NCBI RefSeq assembly: GCF_002874965.1
Contig: NZ_CP025624.1
Location: 6,696,001-6,760,000 of the forward strand
Source of the DNA: Pseudomonas sp. NC02
Lineage (GTDB): Bacteria; Pseudomonadota; Gammaproteobacteria; Pseudomonadales; Pseudomonadaceae
Reading direction: 5' to 3'
Length of the DNA stretch: 64,000 bases
Shown here: in pieces, positions 8,586-18,463 of the stretch
Numbering within the stretch: position 1 is the first letter of the stretch
Layout: each line of letters starts with the position of its first letter
Translations under genes and position numbers: made by a program
The notes under the pieces: model-generated
What the model was told of the DNA's origin: nothing
The model's database searches: none
The model's input: the letters and a program-made list of their open reading frames with translations, nothing else

Positions 8586-10079
8586 TTACAACTTGATCCA
8601 GGTCGCCTTCAGCTCGGTGTACTTGTCGAACGCGTGCAGCGACTTGTCGCGGCCGTTACCCGACTGCTTGAAACCACCGAACGGTGCGGTCATGTCGCCG
8701 CCATCGTACTGGTTGACCCATACGCTGCCGGCACGCAGGGCCTTGGCAGTCAGGTGCGCCTTGGAGATGTTCGACGTCCACACCGCAGCGGCCAGGCCGT
8801 ATTGGGTGTCGTTGGCGATCGCAATGGCTTCTTCCACGCTGTCGAAGGCAATCACCGACAGCACCGGGCCGAAGATTTCTTCCTGGGCGATCTTCATGGC
8901 GTTGGTCACGCCGTCGAAAATCGTCGGCTCGACATAGGTGCCACCGCTTTCCTGCAGCGTGCGCTTGCCGCCGGCCACCAGCTTGGCGCCATCGGCATGC
9001 CCGGCTTCGATGTACGACAGCACGGTGTTCATCTGCTGGGTATCCACCAGCGCACCGACCGTGGTGGCCGGGTCGAGCGGGTTGCCCGGCTTCCAGGCCT
9101 TGAGGGCCTCGATCACCAGCGGCAGGAATTTATCCTTGATCGAACGCTCCACCAGCAGGCGCGAACCGGCGGTGCACACTTCGCCCTGGTTGAAGGCGAT
9201 AGCGCCAGCCGCGGATTCGGCGGCGGCTTGCAGGTCCGGGGCATCGGCAAACACGATGTTCGGGCTCTTGCCGCCAGCTTCCAGCCAGACGCGCTTCATG
9301 TTCGACTCGCCGGAGCGAATCAGCAGTTGCTTGGCGATCTTGGTGGAACCGGTGAATACCAGGGTGTCGACGTCCATGTGCAGCGCCAGGGCGTTGCCCA
9401 CGGTATGGCCATAACCCGGCAGCACGTTGAACACGCCTTTCGGGATGCCGGCCTCAACCGCGAGGGCAGCGATGCGGATGGCGGTCAGCGGTGATTTTTC
9501 AGACGGCTTGAGGATCACCGAGTTACCGGTGGACAACGCCGGCCCGAGTTTCCAGCAGGCCATCATCAGCGGGAAGTTCCACGGCACGATGGCCGCGACA
9601 ACGCCGACGGGCTCACGGGTCACAAGGCCCAGCTGGTCGTGAGGGGTGGCTGCGACTTCATCGTAGATCTTGTCGATGGCCTCGCCGCTCCAGCTCAGCG
9701 CTTGCGCCGCGCCTGGGACGTCGATGTTCAGGGAGTCGCTGATCGGCTTGCCCATGTCCAGAGTTTCAAGCAGTGCCAGCTCTTCGGCGTTGGCCTTGAG
9801 CAGGCCGGCGAAACGGATCATGGTGGCTTTGCGCTTGGCTGGCGCCAGGCGCGACCAGGCACCGGAATTGAACGTGGCACGGGCGTTTTCTACGGCACGC
9901 TGGGCGTCGGCGACGTCACAGCTGGCAACGGTTGCCAGCAGGCGGCCATCGACTGGGCTCAGGCATTCGAACGTGTCGCCGGAAACGGCGGCGGTGTATT
10001 CGCCATTGATGTAGGCGCGGCCTTCGATCTTCAGATCCTTGGCGCGTTGTTCCCAGTCGGCACGGGTCAGGGTGGTCAT
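8586..10079 (-). CDS. pauC: NAD(P)-dependent aldehyde dehydrogenase, PauC/KauB/PuuC-like
   Basis: A full-length 497-residue ALDH. The catalytic cysteine is residue 302 in QGEVCTAGSRL and the general base glutamate is in LEAGGKSPN (about 268); the nucleotide loop FTGSTKIAK is also present. The best match I recognise is gamma-glutamyl-gamma-aminobutyraldehyde dehydrogenase (PuuC/PauC), also described as 4-guanidinobutyraldehyde dehydrogenase KauB, which converts the product of PauB-type oxidases to the acid. The start ATG at 10079 follows a GAGGAGGAC ribosome site. No transaminase gene such as gabT lies beside it here. ALDH substrates are hard to read from sequence, so the symbol is provisional. 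Confidence 0.85.
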   Translation of the reverse strand: MTTLTRADWEQRAKDLKIEGRAYINGEYTAAVSGDTFECLSPVDGRLLATVASCDVADAQRAVENARATFNSGAWSRLAPAKRKATMIRFAGLLKANAEELALLETLDMGKPISDSLNIDVPGAAQALSWSGEAIDKIYDEVAATPHDQLGLVTREPVGVVAAIVPWNFPLMMACWKLGPALSTGNSVILKPSEKSPLTAIRIAALAVEAGIPKGVFNVLPGYGHTVGNALALHMDVDTLVFTGSTKIAKQLLIRSGESNMKRVWLEAGGKSPNIVFADAPDLQAAAESAAGAIAFNQGEVCTAGSRLLVERSIKDKFLPLVIEALKAWKPGNPLDPATTVGALVDTQQMNTVLSYIEAGHADGAKLVAGGKRTLQESGGTYVEPTIFDGVTNAMKIAQEEIFGPVLSVIAFDSVEEAIAIANDTQYGLAAAVWTSNISKAHLTAKALRAGSVWVNQYDGGDMTAPFGGFKQSGNGRDKSLHAFDKYTELKATWIKL

Positions 10080-10309
10080 GCGAGTGTCCTCCTCTTATTG
10101 AATACAAGGGCCGGGCGATGTACCCAGGCACCTTCGAAGAATTCTTGCCCGGCCAGCCAGCTGTTCGGCTCAAGGCAGCTGCCACCCTAAACCAGCGGCG
10201 ATGGATGTTTCAATATATTTGACATAACGGCAGCAAACGCCCTTGCGATGTTCATTTTAATAAACATAGACTTTGAGCTCTCCAACCGCAGGCCAGACGG
10301 GACACGCCC

Positions 10310-10672
10310 ATGAACATCCAGAATATCGTCGACTTCAGCCAGGCCAGGACCGAGCCTGATCGCTACCGTCCGGCTGCGGAGAAAATCCTCAAGGGCGACC
10401 CGGAGCAAACCGTCTACAACCACTACAACAGTCCGTGCGGCCAGATGAGCGCCGGGGTCTGGGAAGGTGAAGTCGGACAGTGGAAGGTCAACTACACCGA
10501 GCATGAGTATTGCGAGATCGTGCAGGGTGTTTCGGTGTTGCGCGATGCCGACGGCAACGCCAAGACCTTGCGGGCCGGTGATCGCTTCGTCATTCCGGCC
10601 GGCTTCAGCGGCACCTGGGAAGTGCTGGAACCCTGCCGCAAGATCTACGTGGTGTTCGAAGAAAAGGCCTGA
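10310..10672 (+). CDS. Cupin-domain (DUF861/Cupin_3) protein
   Basis: A 120-residue single-domain protein with the Cupin_3 core: ARTEPDRY near the N-terminus, the strand pair GVWEGEVGQWKVNYTEHEYC, then LRAGDRFVIPAGFSGTWEV. The EHEYCEI segment replaces the HxH metal motif of classical cupins, as is usual in this subfamily, which includes ureidoglycine aminohydrolase-like and EutQ-like folds. Function unknown. It is divergent from the aldehyde dehydrogenase (230 bp between starts), suggesting shared regulation with amine catabolism, and is followed by a strong terminator. Confidence 0.8.
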   Translation: MNIQNIVDFSQARTEPDRYRPAAEKILKGDPEQTVYNHYNSPCGQMSAGVWEGEVGQWKVNYTEHEYCEIVQGVSVLRDADGNAKTLRAGDRFVIPAGFSGTWEVLEPCRKIYVVFEEKA

Positions 10673-10687
10673 TCATTTATCAGGCAC

Positions 10688-10724
10688 AAAAAAAAGCCCG
10701 CATCGTGAGATACGGGCTTTTTTT
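10688..10724. terminator. Bidirectional rho-independent terminator between the cupin gene and rpmG
   Basis: A-tract, stem gcccg(c)atc/gat(a)cgggc with a short GTGA loop, then a T-tract, symmetric on both strands. It lies between two converging genes and can serve both. Confidence 0.9.
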
Positions 10725-10742
10725 CACAAGAAAGAAAACCAA

Positions 10743-10898
10743 TTACTTGATTTTGCCTTCTTTGTAGATCACGTGCTTGCGAACGCGCGGGTCGAACATT
10801 TTCTTTTCGAGCTTGTCCGGGGTAGTACGCTTGTTCTTGTCGGTAGTGTAGAAGTGACCAGTACCGGCGCTAGAGATCATTCGAATCAATTCACGCAT
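10743..10898 (-). CDS. rpmG: 50S ribosomal protein L33
   Basis: A 51-residue protein on the minus strand reading [20 protein letters not shown] at its N-terminus and ending [12 protein letters not shown], the standard proteobacterial L33, cysteine-free form. An AAGGAG ribosome site lies 7 bases before the ATG. It follows rpmB by 11 bp, the conserved rpmBG operon. Confidence 0.97.
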   Translation of the reverse strand: MRELIRMISSAGTGHFYTTDKNKRTTPDKLEKKMFDPRVRKHVIYKEGKIK

Positions 10899-10909
10899 GA
10901 TTTAGCTCC

Positions 10910-11143
10910 TTAGATTTTGCCGTCGCGGCGCAGTTCGGCCAGCACGACAGTGATGCCGCGCTTGTCGATAACACGCATGCCTTTGGCAGATACGCGCAGA
11001 CGAACAAAACGTTTCTCTTCTTCAACCCAAAAGCGGTGATGCTGCAGGTTTGGCAGGAAACGACGACGGGTTTTGTTGTTTGCGTGGGAAATGTTATTCC
11101 CAGTCACCGGACCCTTACCGGTAACTTGACAGACTCTCGACAT
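10910..11143 (-). CDS. rpmB: 50S ribosomal protein L28
   Basis: The 77-residue product begins [20 protein letters not shown] and continues with the [12 protein letters not shown] segment, which is diagnostic for L28. It is the first gene of the rpmB-rpmG operon, separated from rpmG by 11 bp. The leader upstream contains a promoter candidate near 11292-11320 and two inverted repeats, so the operon may have a structured 5' leader of about 140 nt. Confidence 0.97.
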   Translation of the reverse strand: MSRVCQVTGKGPVTGNNISHANNKTRRRFLPNLQHHRFWVEEEKRFVRLRVSAKGMRVIDKRGITVVLAELRRDGKI

Positions 11144-11601
11144 GCCTCAGCCCTCTAAAACCACATGCCCAACCCGGCATGGGTTGGCCGCTTAATCTCT
11201 CAGTCATTTGGCGCCAGGCGCCGCGTTTCTTTAGGGTCTTACCGGCTACACCTACTAGCGAAGGAACCGGGCCCCTAGAAAAGAGCGCTGCTTTATACCA
11301 GAAAGACCCCAGTGCAACAACAGGCCGTGTACTTTTATACGCGTAAATCCAGGCCATGGACGCCTGAACCGTTGCCAGGGTGGGCCGCTATAGAAGCTAA
11401 CCGCTCGTCGCACAGAATGATTTACAGCGCCCGCGCGCACTGCAAAGTGCTCGGCAAAACGACCTGAGGCGCCATCAAAACAGTATTTGCGGCAAAAGCA
11501 CAGGCAAAAATGGGCTAGTCATTTGTCAATCAGCCCACTACGGTAGGACTTTTCCAGACTGCACTCGCAGATGGGCCTTCGATCTGCAAAGGAAACCGAA
11601 T
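11144..11601. other. Non-coding region between rpmB and the divergent binding-protein gene
   Basis: Read on the rpmB strand it holds a sigma-70 promoter candidate, a GGCGCC-centred palindrome (11210-11222) and a 7-bp hairpin CCAACCC/GGGTTGG (11169-11187) just before the rpmB start. The half nearer the binding-protein gene holds no recognisable element beyond an A-rich stretch. Short open frames here have no ribosome site or recognisable product. Confidence 0.6.
11292..11320 (-). promoter_or_regulatory. Candidate sigma-70 promoter of rpmBG
   Basis: On the minus strand TTGTTG (11315-11320) is followed after 17 bp by TATAAA (11292-11297), about 145 bp before the rpmB start. No other good pair was seen in the region. 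Confidence 0.5.
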
Positions 11602-13194
11602 ATGCGCCTCGCTGCCCTACCGCTATTGCTAGCCCCTCTTTTTATTGCTGCACACGCCCAGGCGGCCACTACCCTGAGCGTCTGCACCGAAGCCAGCCCC
11701 GAAGGCTTCGACGTGGTGCAATACAACTCGCTGACCACCACCAACGCCTCGGCAGACGTATTGATGAACCGCCTGGTGGACTTCGACGCCACCAGCGGCA
11801 AGCTGGTCCCGAGCCTCGCGGACAGCTGGGAAGTGTCGCCGGACGGCCTCACCTACACCTTCAAGCTGCACCCGGACGTTAAATTCCACCGCACTGACTA
11901 CTTCACGCCAAGCCGCAGCCTGACCGCCGAAGACGTGCGCTTCAGCTTCGAGCGCATGCTCGACCCGGCCAACCCCTGGCACAAGATCGCCCAGAGCGGC
12001 TTCCCCCACGCCCAGTCGCTGCAGTTGCCCACGCTGATCAAGAAGATCGACGCCCTCGACCCGCTGACCGTGCGCTTCACCCTGGACCACGCCGATTCGA
12101 CCTTCCTCGCCGCCTTGAGCATGGGCTTTGCCTCGATCTACCCGGCGGAATATGCCGACAAACTGCTCAAGGCCGGCACCCCGGAGAAGCTCAACAGCCA
12201 GCCTATCGGCACCGGGCCGTTCATTTTCGGGCGCTTCCAGAAGGACGCGACGATTCGCTACAAGGCCAACCCGGATTACTTCGCCGGCAAGCCTGCGGTG
12301 GATAACCTGATCTTTGCGATCACCCCGGACGCCAACGTGCGCCTGCAGAGACTGCGTCGCGACGAGTGCCAGATCGCCTTGTCGCCCAAGCCCCTGGATA
12401 TTGATGCCGCCCAGAAAGACGCCGACCTGAAGGTCGAGAAAACCGCGGCCTTCATGACCGCGTTTGTCGCCATCAACAGCCAGCATCCGCCACTGGACAA
12501 GCCGGAAGTTCGCCAGGCGATCAACCTGGCCTTCGACAAGGCCAGCTATCTGAAGGCCGTATTCGAAGGCACCGCCGAAGCCGCCAACGGCCCTTACCCA
12601 CCCAATACCTGGAGCTATGCCAAGGACCTGCCGGGCTATCCGCAGGACATTGCCAAGGCCAAGCAACTGCTGGATCGCGCCGGGCTCAAGGATGGCTTCA
12701 AGACCACGATCTGGACCCGGCCGTCGGGCAGCCTGCTGAACCCCAACCCCAGCCTGGGCGCACAACTGCTGCAGGCGGACCTGGCCAAGGTCGGCATCCA
12801 GGCTGAAATCCGTGTGATCGAGTGGGGCGAACTGATCCGCCGCGCCAAGGCCGGCGAGCACGACTTGCTGTTCATGGGCTGGGCCGGTGACAACGGCGAC
12901 CCGGATAACTTCCTGACGCCGCAGTTCTCCTGCGCGGCCGTGAAGTCCGGGACCAACTTTGCCCGCTACTGCGACCCGGCGCTGGACAAGCTGATCAGCG
13001 CCGGCAAGACCACCAGCGAACAAGGCGTGCGCAGCAAGCTGTACCAGCAGGCCCAGGCGCAGATCCAGCAACAGGCGCTCTGGCTGCCACTGGCGCACCC
13101 GACCGCGTTTGCGCTGACCCGCAAGAATGTCGAGGGGTATCAGGTGAGCCCGTTCGGGCGCCAGGATTACTCCAAGGTCAGCGTCAAGCCCTGA
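11602..13194 (+). CDS. Periplasmic dipeptide-type ABC transporter substrate-binding protein
   Basis: A 530-residue SBP_bac_5 family protein with a cleavable signal peptide (MRLAALPLLLAPLFIAAHAQA, mature end ATTLSV). It carries the family signature around LADSWEVSPDGLTYTFKLHP and RFSFERMLDP. Such proteins capture peptides or related solutes for a Dpp/Opp-type importer. From memory, the P. aeruginosa gene at this site is one of five DppA paralogues (DppA5), and like it this gene has no permease or ATPase beside it, so it must borrow a transporter encoded elsewhere. The ligand is not evident. AAAGGAAA precedes the ATG at 11602. Confidence 0.9.
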   Translation: MRLAALPLLLAPLFIAAHAQAATTLSVCTEASPEGFDVVQYNSLTTTNASADVLMNRLVDFDATSGKLVPSLADSWEVSPDGLTYTFKLHPDVKFHRTDYFTPSRSLTAEDVRFSFERMLDPANPWHKIAQSGFPHAQSLQLPTLIKKIDALDPLTVRFTLDHADSTFLAALSMGFASIYPAEYADKLLKAGTPEKLNSQPIGTGPFIFGRFQKDATIRYKANPDYFAGKPAVDNLIFAITPDANVRLQRLRRDECQIALSPKPLDIDAAQKDADLKVEKTAAFMTAFVAINSQHPPLDKPEVRQAINLAFDKASYLKAVFEGTAEAANGPYPPNTWSYAKDLPGYPQDIAKAKQLLDRAGLKDGFKTTIWTRPSGSLLNPNPSLGAQLLQADLAKVGIQAEIRVIEWGELIRRAKAGEHDLLFMGWAGDNGDPDNFLTPQFSCAAVKSGTNFARYCDPALDKLISAGKTTSEQGVRSKLYQQAQAQIQQQALWLPLAHPTAFALTRKNVEGYQVSPFGRQDYSKVSVKP

Positions 13195-13202
13195 CCCCTG
13201 CC

Positions 13203-13224
13203 AGGGGCTGGCATGCCAGCCCCT
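13203..13224. terminator. Perfect 22-bp palindrome between converging genes
   Basis: The sequence aggggctggcatgccagccc ends in the complementary bases ct, making a perfect 22-bp palindrome 8 bp after the binding-protein stop; it runs into the radC stop. It would form a 9-bp stem with a 4-base loop in either transcript. No T-tract follows, so termination is plausible, not certain. Confidence 0.5.
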
Positions 13225-13897
13225 ACATCCACCCAAATTCCGCCATCGACAGCGGGTCACCCTCCCCCACAATGATGTGGTCCAGCACACGCACGTCCAC
13301 CATCTCCAGCGCCTTTTGCAGCACCTTGGTCAATTTTCGATCAGCGATGCTGGGCTCGGGGCTGCCGGAAGGATGGTTGTGGCACAGGATCAGCGCCGCG
13401 GCGTTGTAGTCCAGCGCGCGCTTCACCACTTGTCGCGGGTAGACGATGGCGTTGTCGATGGTGCCTTGAAACAGCTTTTCGAAACCCAGCACTCGATGCT
13501 TGGCGTCGAGAAACAGGCAGCCGAATATCTCGTGAGGCTCGTGGCGCAGCAGTGCCTTGAGGTAGTCGCGCACGGCCTCCGGGCTTTCCAGCACCGAATC
13601 GTTGCGCAGGCGTTCAGCCAAATGACGGCGCGCCATCTCCAGTACGGCTTGAAGCTGGGCGAACTTCGCCGGCCCCAACCCCAAATGCTGGCTGAACACC
13701 GGCTGCCTCGCCTCCATCAGCGCCCGAAGGCTGCCAAATTGCGCCAGCAGATGGCGCGCCAGGTCCACGGCACTTTTGCCTGACACCCCGGTGCGCAGGA
13801 AAATCGCCAGCAATTCCGCGTCGGAAAGGTTCTCCGCTCCCAGCTCCAACAGCTTCTCCCGCGGACGCTCTGCCGCAGGCCAATCGCGAATACTCAT
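13223..13897 (-). CDS. radC: RadC-like JAB/MPN-domain protein
   Basis: This 224-residue protein combines an N-terminal helix-hairpin-helix region ([17 protein letters not shown], then a [10 protein letters not shown] motif) with a C-terminal JAB domain bearing the JAMM metal motif [14 protein letters not shown] near residues 173-186. RadC was named for a DNA-repair phenotype later disputed; the biochemical role is unknown. I start it at the ATG at 13897, preceded by GGAGGTG, giving the family length; the open frame reaches 14077 into the coaBC side. It is divergent from coaBC, the conserved Gram-negative arrangement. Confidence 0.93.
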   Translation of the reverse strand: MSIRDWPAAERPREKLLELGAENLSDAELLAIFLRTGVSGKSAVDLARHLLAQFGSLRALMEARQPVFSQHLGLGPAKFAQLQAVLEMARRHLAERLRNDSVLESPEAVRDYLKALLRHEPHEIFGCLFLDAKHRVLGFEKLFQGTIDNAIVYPRQVVKRALDYNAAALILCHNHPSGSPEPSIADRKLTKVLQKALEMVDVRVLDHIIVGEGDPLSMAEFGWM

Positions 13898-14027
13898 GGC
13901 ACCTCCGTGTGCATGTGCGCCGCTGTTGCATGGCGGACGCTGTGGTATCTTAGGCCATCTTTTTGCGTGCGATTTCACCTGGGGAGGGGGCATCGCAACG
14001 CCATCACTGAACTGGAAAGGCAAGCCA

Positions 14028-15236
14028 ATGCAGCGTCTGTATCGGAAACGCATCGTTCTCGGCGTCGGCGGCGGCATTGCCGCCTACAAGAGCGCAGAGC
14101 TGGTTCGCAGGCTTCTCGACCAAGGCGCCGAAGTGCGCGTGGTCATGACCCGTGGCGGCAGTGAATTCATCACCCCGTTGACCATGCAAGCCTTGTCCGG
14201 CCACCCGGTGCACCTCGACCTGCTGGACCCTGCGGCCGAAGCCGCCATGGGCCACATCGAGCTGGCCAAGTGGGCCGACCTGGTGCTGATTGCCCCGGCC
14301 ACCGCCGACCTGATCGCCCGCCTGGCCCAAGGCATTGCCGACGACCTGCTGACCACCCTGGTACTGGCCACCGACGCCACCGTCGCGATCGCCCCGGCCA
14401 TGAACCAGGCCATGTGGCGCGACCCGGCCACCCAGGCCAACACCCAACTCCTGCAAAGCCGCGGCCTCAAGGTTTTCGGCCCGGCCTCCGGCAGCCAGGC
14501 CTGCGGCGACGTGGGCATGGGCCGCATGCTCGAAGCCACCGACCTGGCCCACTGCGCCGCCGACTGCTTCCAGCACCTGGCCCTGACCGGCAAGCACGTG
14601 CTGATCACCGCCGGCCCGACCCAGGAAAACATCGACCCGGTGCGCTACATCACCAACCATAGCTCAGGAAAAATGGGCTTTGCCCTGGCGGAAGCGGCGG
14701 TCGAGGCAGGCGCCCGTGTGACGTTGATCACCGGCCCGGTGCATCTGCCGACCCCGGATCGCGTCACCCGAATCGACGTAGTCAGCGCCCGCGACATGCT
14801 GGCGGCCTGTGAAGCGGCGATTCCCTGCGATCTGTTCATCGCTTCGGCTGCGGTAGCGGACTACCGCCCCGAGGTGGTTGCACCGCAGAAACTCAAGAAA
14901 GACCCTACAAGCGGCGACGGCCTGCTCCTGCAAATGGTCCGTAACCCGGACATCCTGGCGACCATCGCCACCCGTGAGGACCGCCCGTTCAGCGTCGGTT
15001 TTGCCGCCGAAACCGAGCATTTGCTGGACTATGCCGCACGCAAATTGAAAGACAAAAACCTCGACCTGATTGTCGCCAACGATGTCGCCAACCCGAGCAT
15101 CGGCTTCAACAGTGAGGAAAATGCCATCAGCGTGATCGACCGCGAGTTGCACGCTACCGTTTTCGCCCAGACCAGCAAGGGCAAGATTGCCCGCCAACTG
15201 ATCTCTTTTATCGCCCAACGGCTGAACCAGGTTTAA
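14028..15236 (+). CDS. coaBC: Bifunctional phosphopantothenoylcysteine decarboxylase/synthase CoaBC
   Basis: A 402-residue fusion enzyme of coenzyme A synthesis. The N-terminal CoaC half (about 1-190) is an FMN decarboxylase with [24 protein letters not shown] and the active-site cysteine loop [12 protein letters not shown]. The C-terminal CoaB half (about 190-402) joins 4'-phosphopantothenate to cysteine using CTP and shows [16 protein letters not shown] and NHSSGKMG. The ATG at 14028 gives the usual N-terminus; the frame is open 84 codons further upstream but overlaps radC. It is followed after 5 bp by dut, as in many gammaproteobacteria. Confidence 0.96.
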   Translation: MQRLYRKRIVLGVGGGIAAYKSAELVRRLLDQGAEVRVVMTRGGSEFITPLTMQALSGHPVHLDLLDPAAEAAMGHIELAKWADLVLIAPATADLIARLAQGIADDLLTTLVLATDATVAIAPAMNQAMWRDPATQANTQLLQSRGLKVFGPASGSQACGDVGMGRMLEATDLAHCAADCFQHLALTGKHVLITAGPTQENIDPVRYITNHSSGKMGFALAEAAVEAGARVTLITGPVHLPTPDRVTRIDVVSARDMLAACEAAIPCDLFIASAAVADYRPEVVAPQKLKKDPTSGDGLLLQMVRNPDILATIATREDRPFSVGFAAETEHLLDYAARKLKDKNLDLIVANDVANPSIGFNSEENAISVIDRELHATVFAQTSKGKIARQLISFIAQRLNQV

Positions 15237-15241
15237 TTTCC

Positions 15242-15697
15242 ATGCACGCTTTGCAAGCCAAGATCCTCGACCCCCGCATCGGCAACGAATTCCCGCTGCC
15301 GGCCTACGCCACACCAGGCTCCGCCGGCCTCGACCTGCGTGCCATGCTCAAGCAGGACACCGTGCTTGAACCAGGCCAGACCATTCTGATTCCGACCGGC
15401 CTGTCGATCTACGTGGGCGACCCGGGCCTGGCGGCGCTGATCCTGCCGCGCTCCGGCCTGGGCCACAAACACGGCATCGTCCTCGGCAACCTGGTGGGGC
15501 TGATCGACTCGGACTACCAGGGCGAGTTGATGGTGTCCTGCTGGAACCGTGGCCAGACCGCGTTCAATATCGCCGTCGGCGAGCGCATTGCCCAACTCGT
15601 GCTGGTACCGGTGGTGCAGGCGCACTTCGAGCTGGTCGAAGAGTTCGACGAAACACAACGCGGCGCAGGTGGCTTCGGGCATTCCGGCAGCCACTGA
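15242..15697 (+). CDS. dut: dUTP diphosphatase
   Basis: The 151-residue homotrimeric dUTPase hydrolyses dUTP to dUMP, keeping uracil out of DNA and feeding dTMP synthesis. Motifs seen are SAGLDLRA (motif 1), [15 protein letters not shown] (motifs 2-3 region), [11 protein letters not shown] and the C-terminal glycine-rich arm [12 protein letters not shown] that closes the active site. It starts 5 bp after coaBC and is probably co-transcribed. A hairpin at 15725-15743 follows. Confidence 0.97.
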   Translation: MHALQAKILDPRIGNEFPLPAYATPGSAGLDLRAMLKQDTVLEPGQTILIPTGLSIYVGDPGLAALILPRSGLGHKHGIVLGNLVGLIDSDYQGELMVSCWNRGQTAFNIAVGERIAQLVLVPVVQAHFELVEEFDETQRGAGGFGHSGSH

Positions 15698-15724
15698 CTA
15701 AGCTGAATTGACTTAGCCGAACAA

Positions 15725-15743
15725 GCCGGGTGCCTCACCCGGC
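15725..15743 (+). terminator. Hairpin downstream of dut
   Basis: GCCGGGT-gcctc-ACCCGGC forms a 7-bp GC-rich stem 28 bp after the dut stop. There is no long T-tract, so it is only a probable terminator. Confidence 0.45.
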
Positions 15744-15972
15744 CTGATGCCAACGCATGGCCTTTCAGGATGAAGAATGCGCGGAACTTACCAGCAAGGT
15801 TTCCCCAGTGAAATCAGGGCATTAAGCGGGCAAAAGGGCGGAGCTTCGGCGCCGATGGCACTTTTGCACCACGAACTCTATGCCAAAAACGCCGTCTTAC
15901 CCTTCAGTTTGAGCCTGCCGGTCAGCACCCTTGAGGCCAGCCCAGCCCCTTATCGATGGAGTTCCCCCCGCA

Positions 15973-17370
15973 ATGAGCAACCCAGCCCGAGTCGCCCCGA
16001 CATTTCCCGACAGCATTTTCCGCGCCTATGACATTCGTGGCGTGGTCCCCAAGACCCTGACCGCCGAGACCGCCTACTGGATCGGCCGCGCCATTGGCTC
16101 CCAGAGCCTGGCACAGGGCGAGCCCAACGTTTCCGTAGGCCGTGATGGCCGCCTGTCCGGCCCCGAACTGGTCGAGCAACTGATCCAGGGCCTGGCCGAC
16201 AGCGGTTGCCACGTCAGCGACGTGGGCCTGGTGCCGACGCCTGCGCTGTACTACGCAGCCAACGTACTGGCCGGCAAGTCGGGCGTGATGCTCACCGGCA
16301 GCCATAACCCGTCGGACTACAACGGCTTCAAGATCGTCATCGCTGGCGATACCCTCGCCAACGAACAGATCCAGGCCCTGCACACCCGCCTGAAGACCAA
16401 CGACCTGACCAGCGGCGAAGGCAGCGTCACCAAAGTCGACATCCTGCAGCGCTACTCTGACCAAATCACCGGCGACGTCAAACTCGCGCGCCGCCTCAAA
16501 GTGGTGGTGGACTGCGGCAATGGCGCGGCCGGCGTGATCGCCCCGCAACTGCTCGAAGCCCTGAACTGCGAAGTGATCCCGCTGTTCTGTGACGTCGACG
16601 GCAACTTCCCGAACCATCACCCGGATCCAGGCAAGCCCGAGAACCTGGTGGACCTGATCGCCAAGGTCAAGGAGACCGGGGCTGACGTCGGCCTGGCCTT
16701 CGACGGTGACGGCGACCGCGTTGGCGTGGTGACGGACACCGGCGAAAACGTGTTTGCGGACCGCCTGCTGATGCTGTTTGCCCGCGACGTGGTTGCGCGC
16801 AACCCAGGTGCCGAAATTATCTTCGACGTGAAGTGCACCCGCCGCCTCACACCGCTGATCAAGGAATACGGCGGTCGCCCGCTAATGTGGAAGACTGGCC
16901 ACTCGTTGATCAAAAAGAAAATGAAAGAAACCGGCGCGCTATTGGCCGGCGAAATGAGCGGCCATGTGTTCTTCAAGGAGCGCTGGTTCGGCTTTGACGA
17001 CGGCATTTACAGCGCCGCTCGTCTGCTGGAGATCCTCAGCAAGGAAAAATCGACCGCGCAGGAGCTGTTCCAGACCTTCCCGAATGATATTTCTACGCCA
17101 GAGATCAATATCCATGTGACCGAGGAGAGCAAATTCAGCATCATTGACGCACTGCACGATGCGCAATGGGGCGAAGGCGCCGACCTGACCAGCATTGATG
17201 GTGTGCGAGTCGATTACGCCAAAGGCTGGGGCCTGGTTCGCGCATCCAACACCACACCGGTGCTGGTGCTGCGTTTCGAGGCGGATACCGAGGCTGAGTT
17301 GCAGCGCATCAAGGACGTGTTCCACGCCCAGTTGAAACGTGTTGCCCCTGATCTCCAATTACCGTTCTGA
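15973..17370 (+). CDS. algC: Phosphomannomutase/phosphoglucomutase AlgC
   Basis: A 465-residue alpha-D-phosphohexomutase interconverting the 1- and 6-phosphates of mannose and glucose; it supplies alginate, LPS and rhamnolipid precursors. The phosphoserine is residue 110 in TGSHNPSDYNGFK, and the metal loop is AFDGDGDRVGVV (about 243-254). The sugar loop GEMSGHVFFKERW is also intact. I use the ATG at 15973, matching the family start FPDSIFRAYDIRG; the frame opens 14 codons earlier. The preceding 275 bp hold the dut hairpin and no clear sigma-54 site. argB follows after 19 bp. Confidence 0.97.
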   Translation: MSNPARVAPTFPDSIFRAYDIRGVVPKTLTAETAYWIGRAIGSQSLAQGEPNVSVGRDGRLSGPELVEQLIQGLADSGCHVSDVGLVPTPALYYAANVLAGKSGVMLTGSHNPSDYNGFKIVIAGDTLANEQIQALHTRLKTNDLTSGEGSVTKVDILQRYSDQITGDVKLARRLKVVVDCGNGAAGVIAPQLLEALNCEVIPLFCDVDGNFPNHHPDPGKPENLVDLIAKVKETGADVGLAFDGDGDRVGVVTDTGENVFADRLLMLFARDVVARNPGAEIIFDVKCTRRLTPLIKEYGGRPLMWKTGHSLIKKKMKETGALLAGEMSGHVFFKERWFGFDDGIYSAARLLEILSKEKSTAQELFQTFPNDISTPEINIHVTEESKFSIIDALHDAQWGEGADLTSIDGVRVDYAKGWGLVRASNTTPVLVLRFEADTEAELQRIKDVFHAQLKRVAPDLQLPF

Positions 17371-17389
17371 TTTTTTACCGGAGCCCTGA

Positions 17390-18295
<906 letters not shown>

Positions 18296-18310
18296 GCGCT
18301 GGTAAACAAA

Positions 18311-18345
18311 AAGGCCCCGTTCAATTCGATTGAACGGGGCCTTTT
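18311..18345 (+). terminator. Rho-independent terminator after argB
   Basis: AAGGCCCCGTTCAATTCGA followed by its complement TTGAACGGGGCCTTTT: a stem of about 14 bp with a T-tract 15 bp after the argB stop. Confidence 0.92.
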
Positions 18346-18364
18346 CTATGTACTCGGTCTAAAA

Positions 18365-18456
18365 ATGTGGGAGCGGGCTTGCTCGCGAAAGCGGCGGGTC
18401 AGTCGACACATATATCAACTGACAAGCCGTATTCGCGAGCAAGCCCGCTCCCACAT
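18365..18456. repeat. REP inverted repeat (REPIN)
   Basis: Outer arms ATGTGGGAGCGGGCTTGCTC and GAGCAAGCCCGCTCCCACAT are perfect complements, extended by gcgaa/ttcgc, with a loop of about 42 bp. It lies between the converging argB and pyrE genes, next to the argB terminator. Confidence 0.92.
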
Positions 18457-18463
18457 GGATCTT

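Noticed and set aside
11115..11440. Short minus-strand frames upstream of rpmB
   Set aside because: They cover the rpmBG promoter and leader, lack ribosome sites and have no recognisable product.
15855..15869. TGGCACTTTTGCA upstream of algC as a sigma-54 promoter
   Set aside because: The GG and GC elements are 7 bases apart rather than the 10 needed by sigma-54.
15777..16031. 84-codon frame between dut and algC
   Set aside because: It overlaps the algC start in another frame, has no ribosome site, and its product resembles no family I know.
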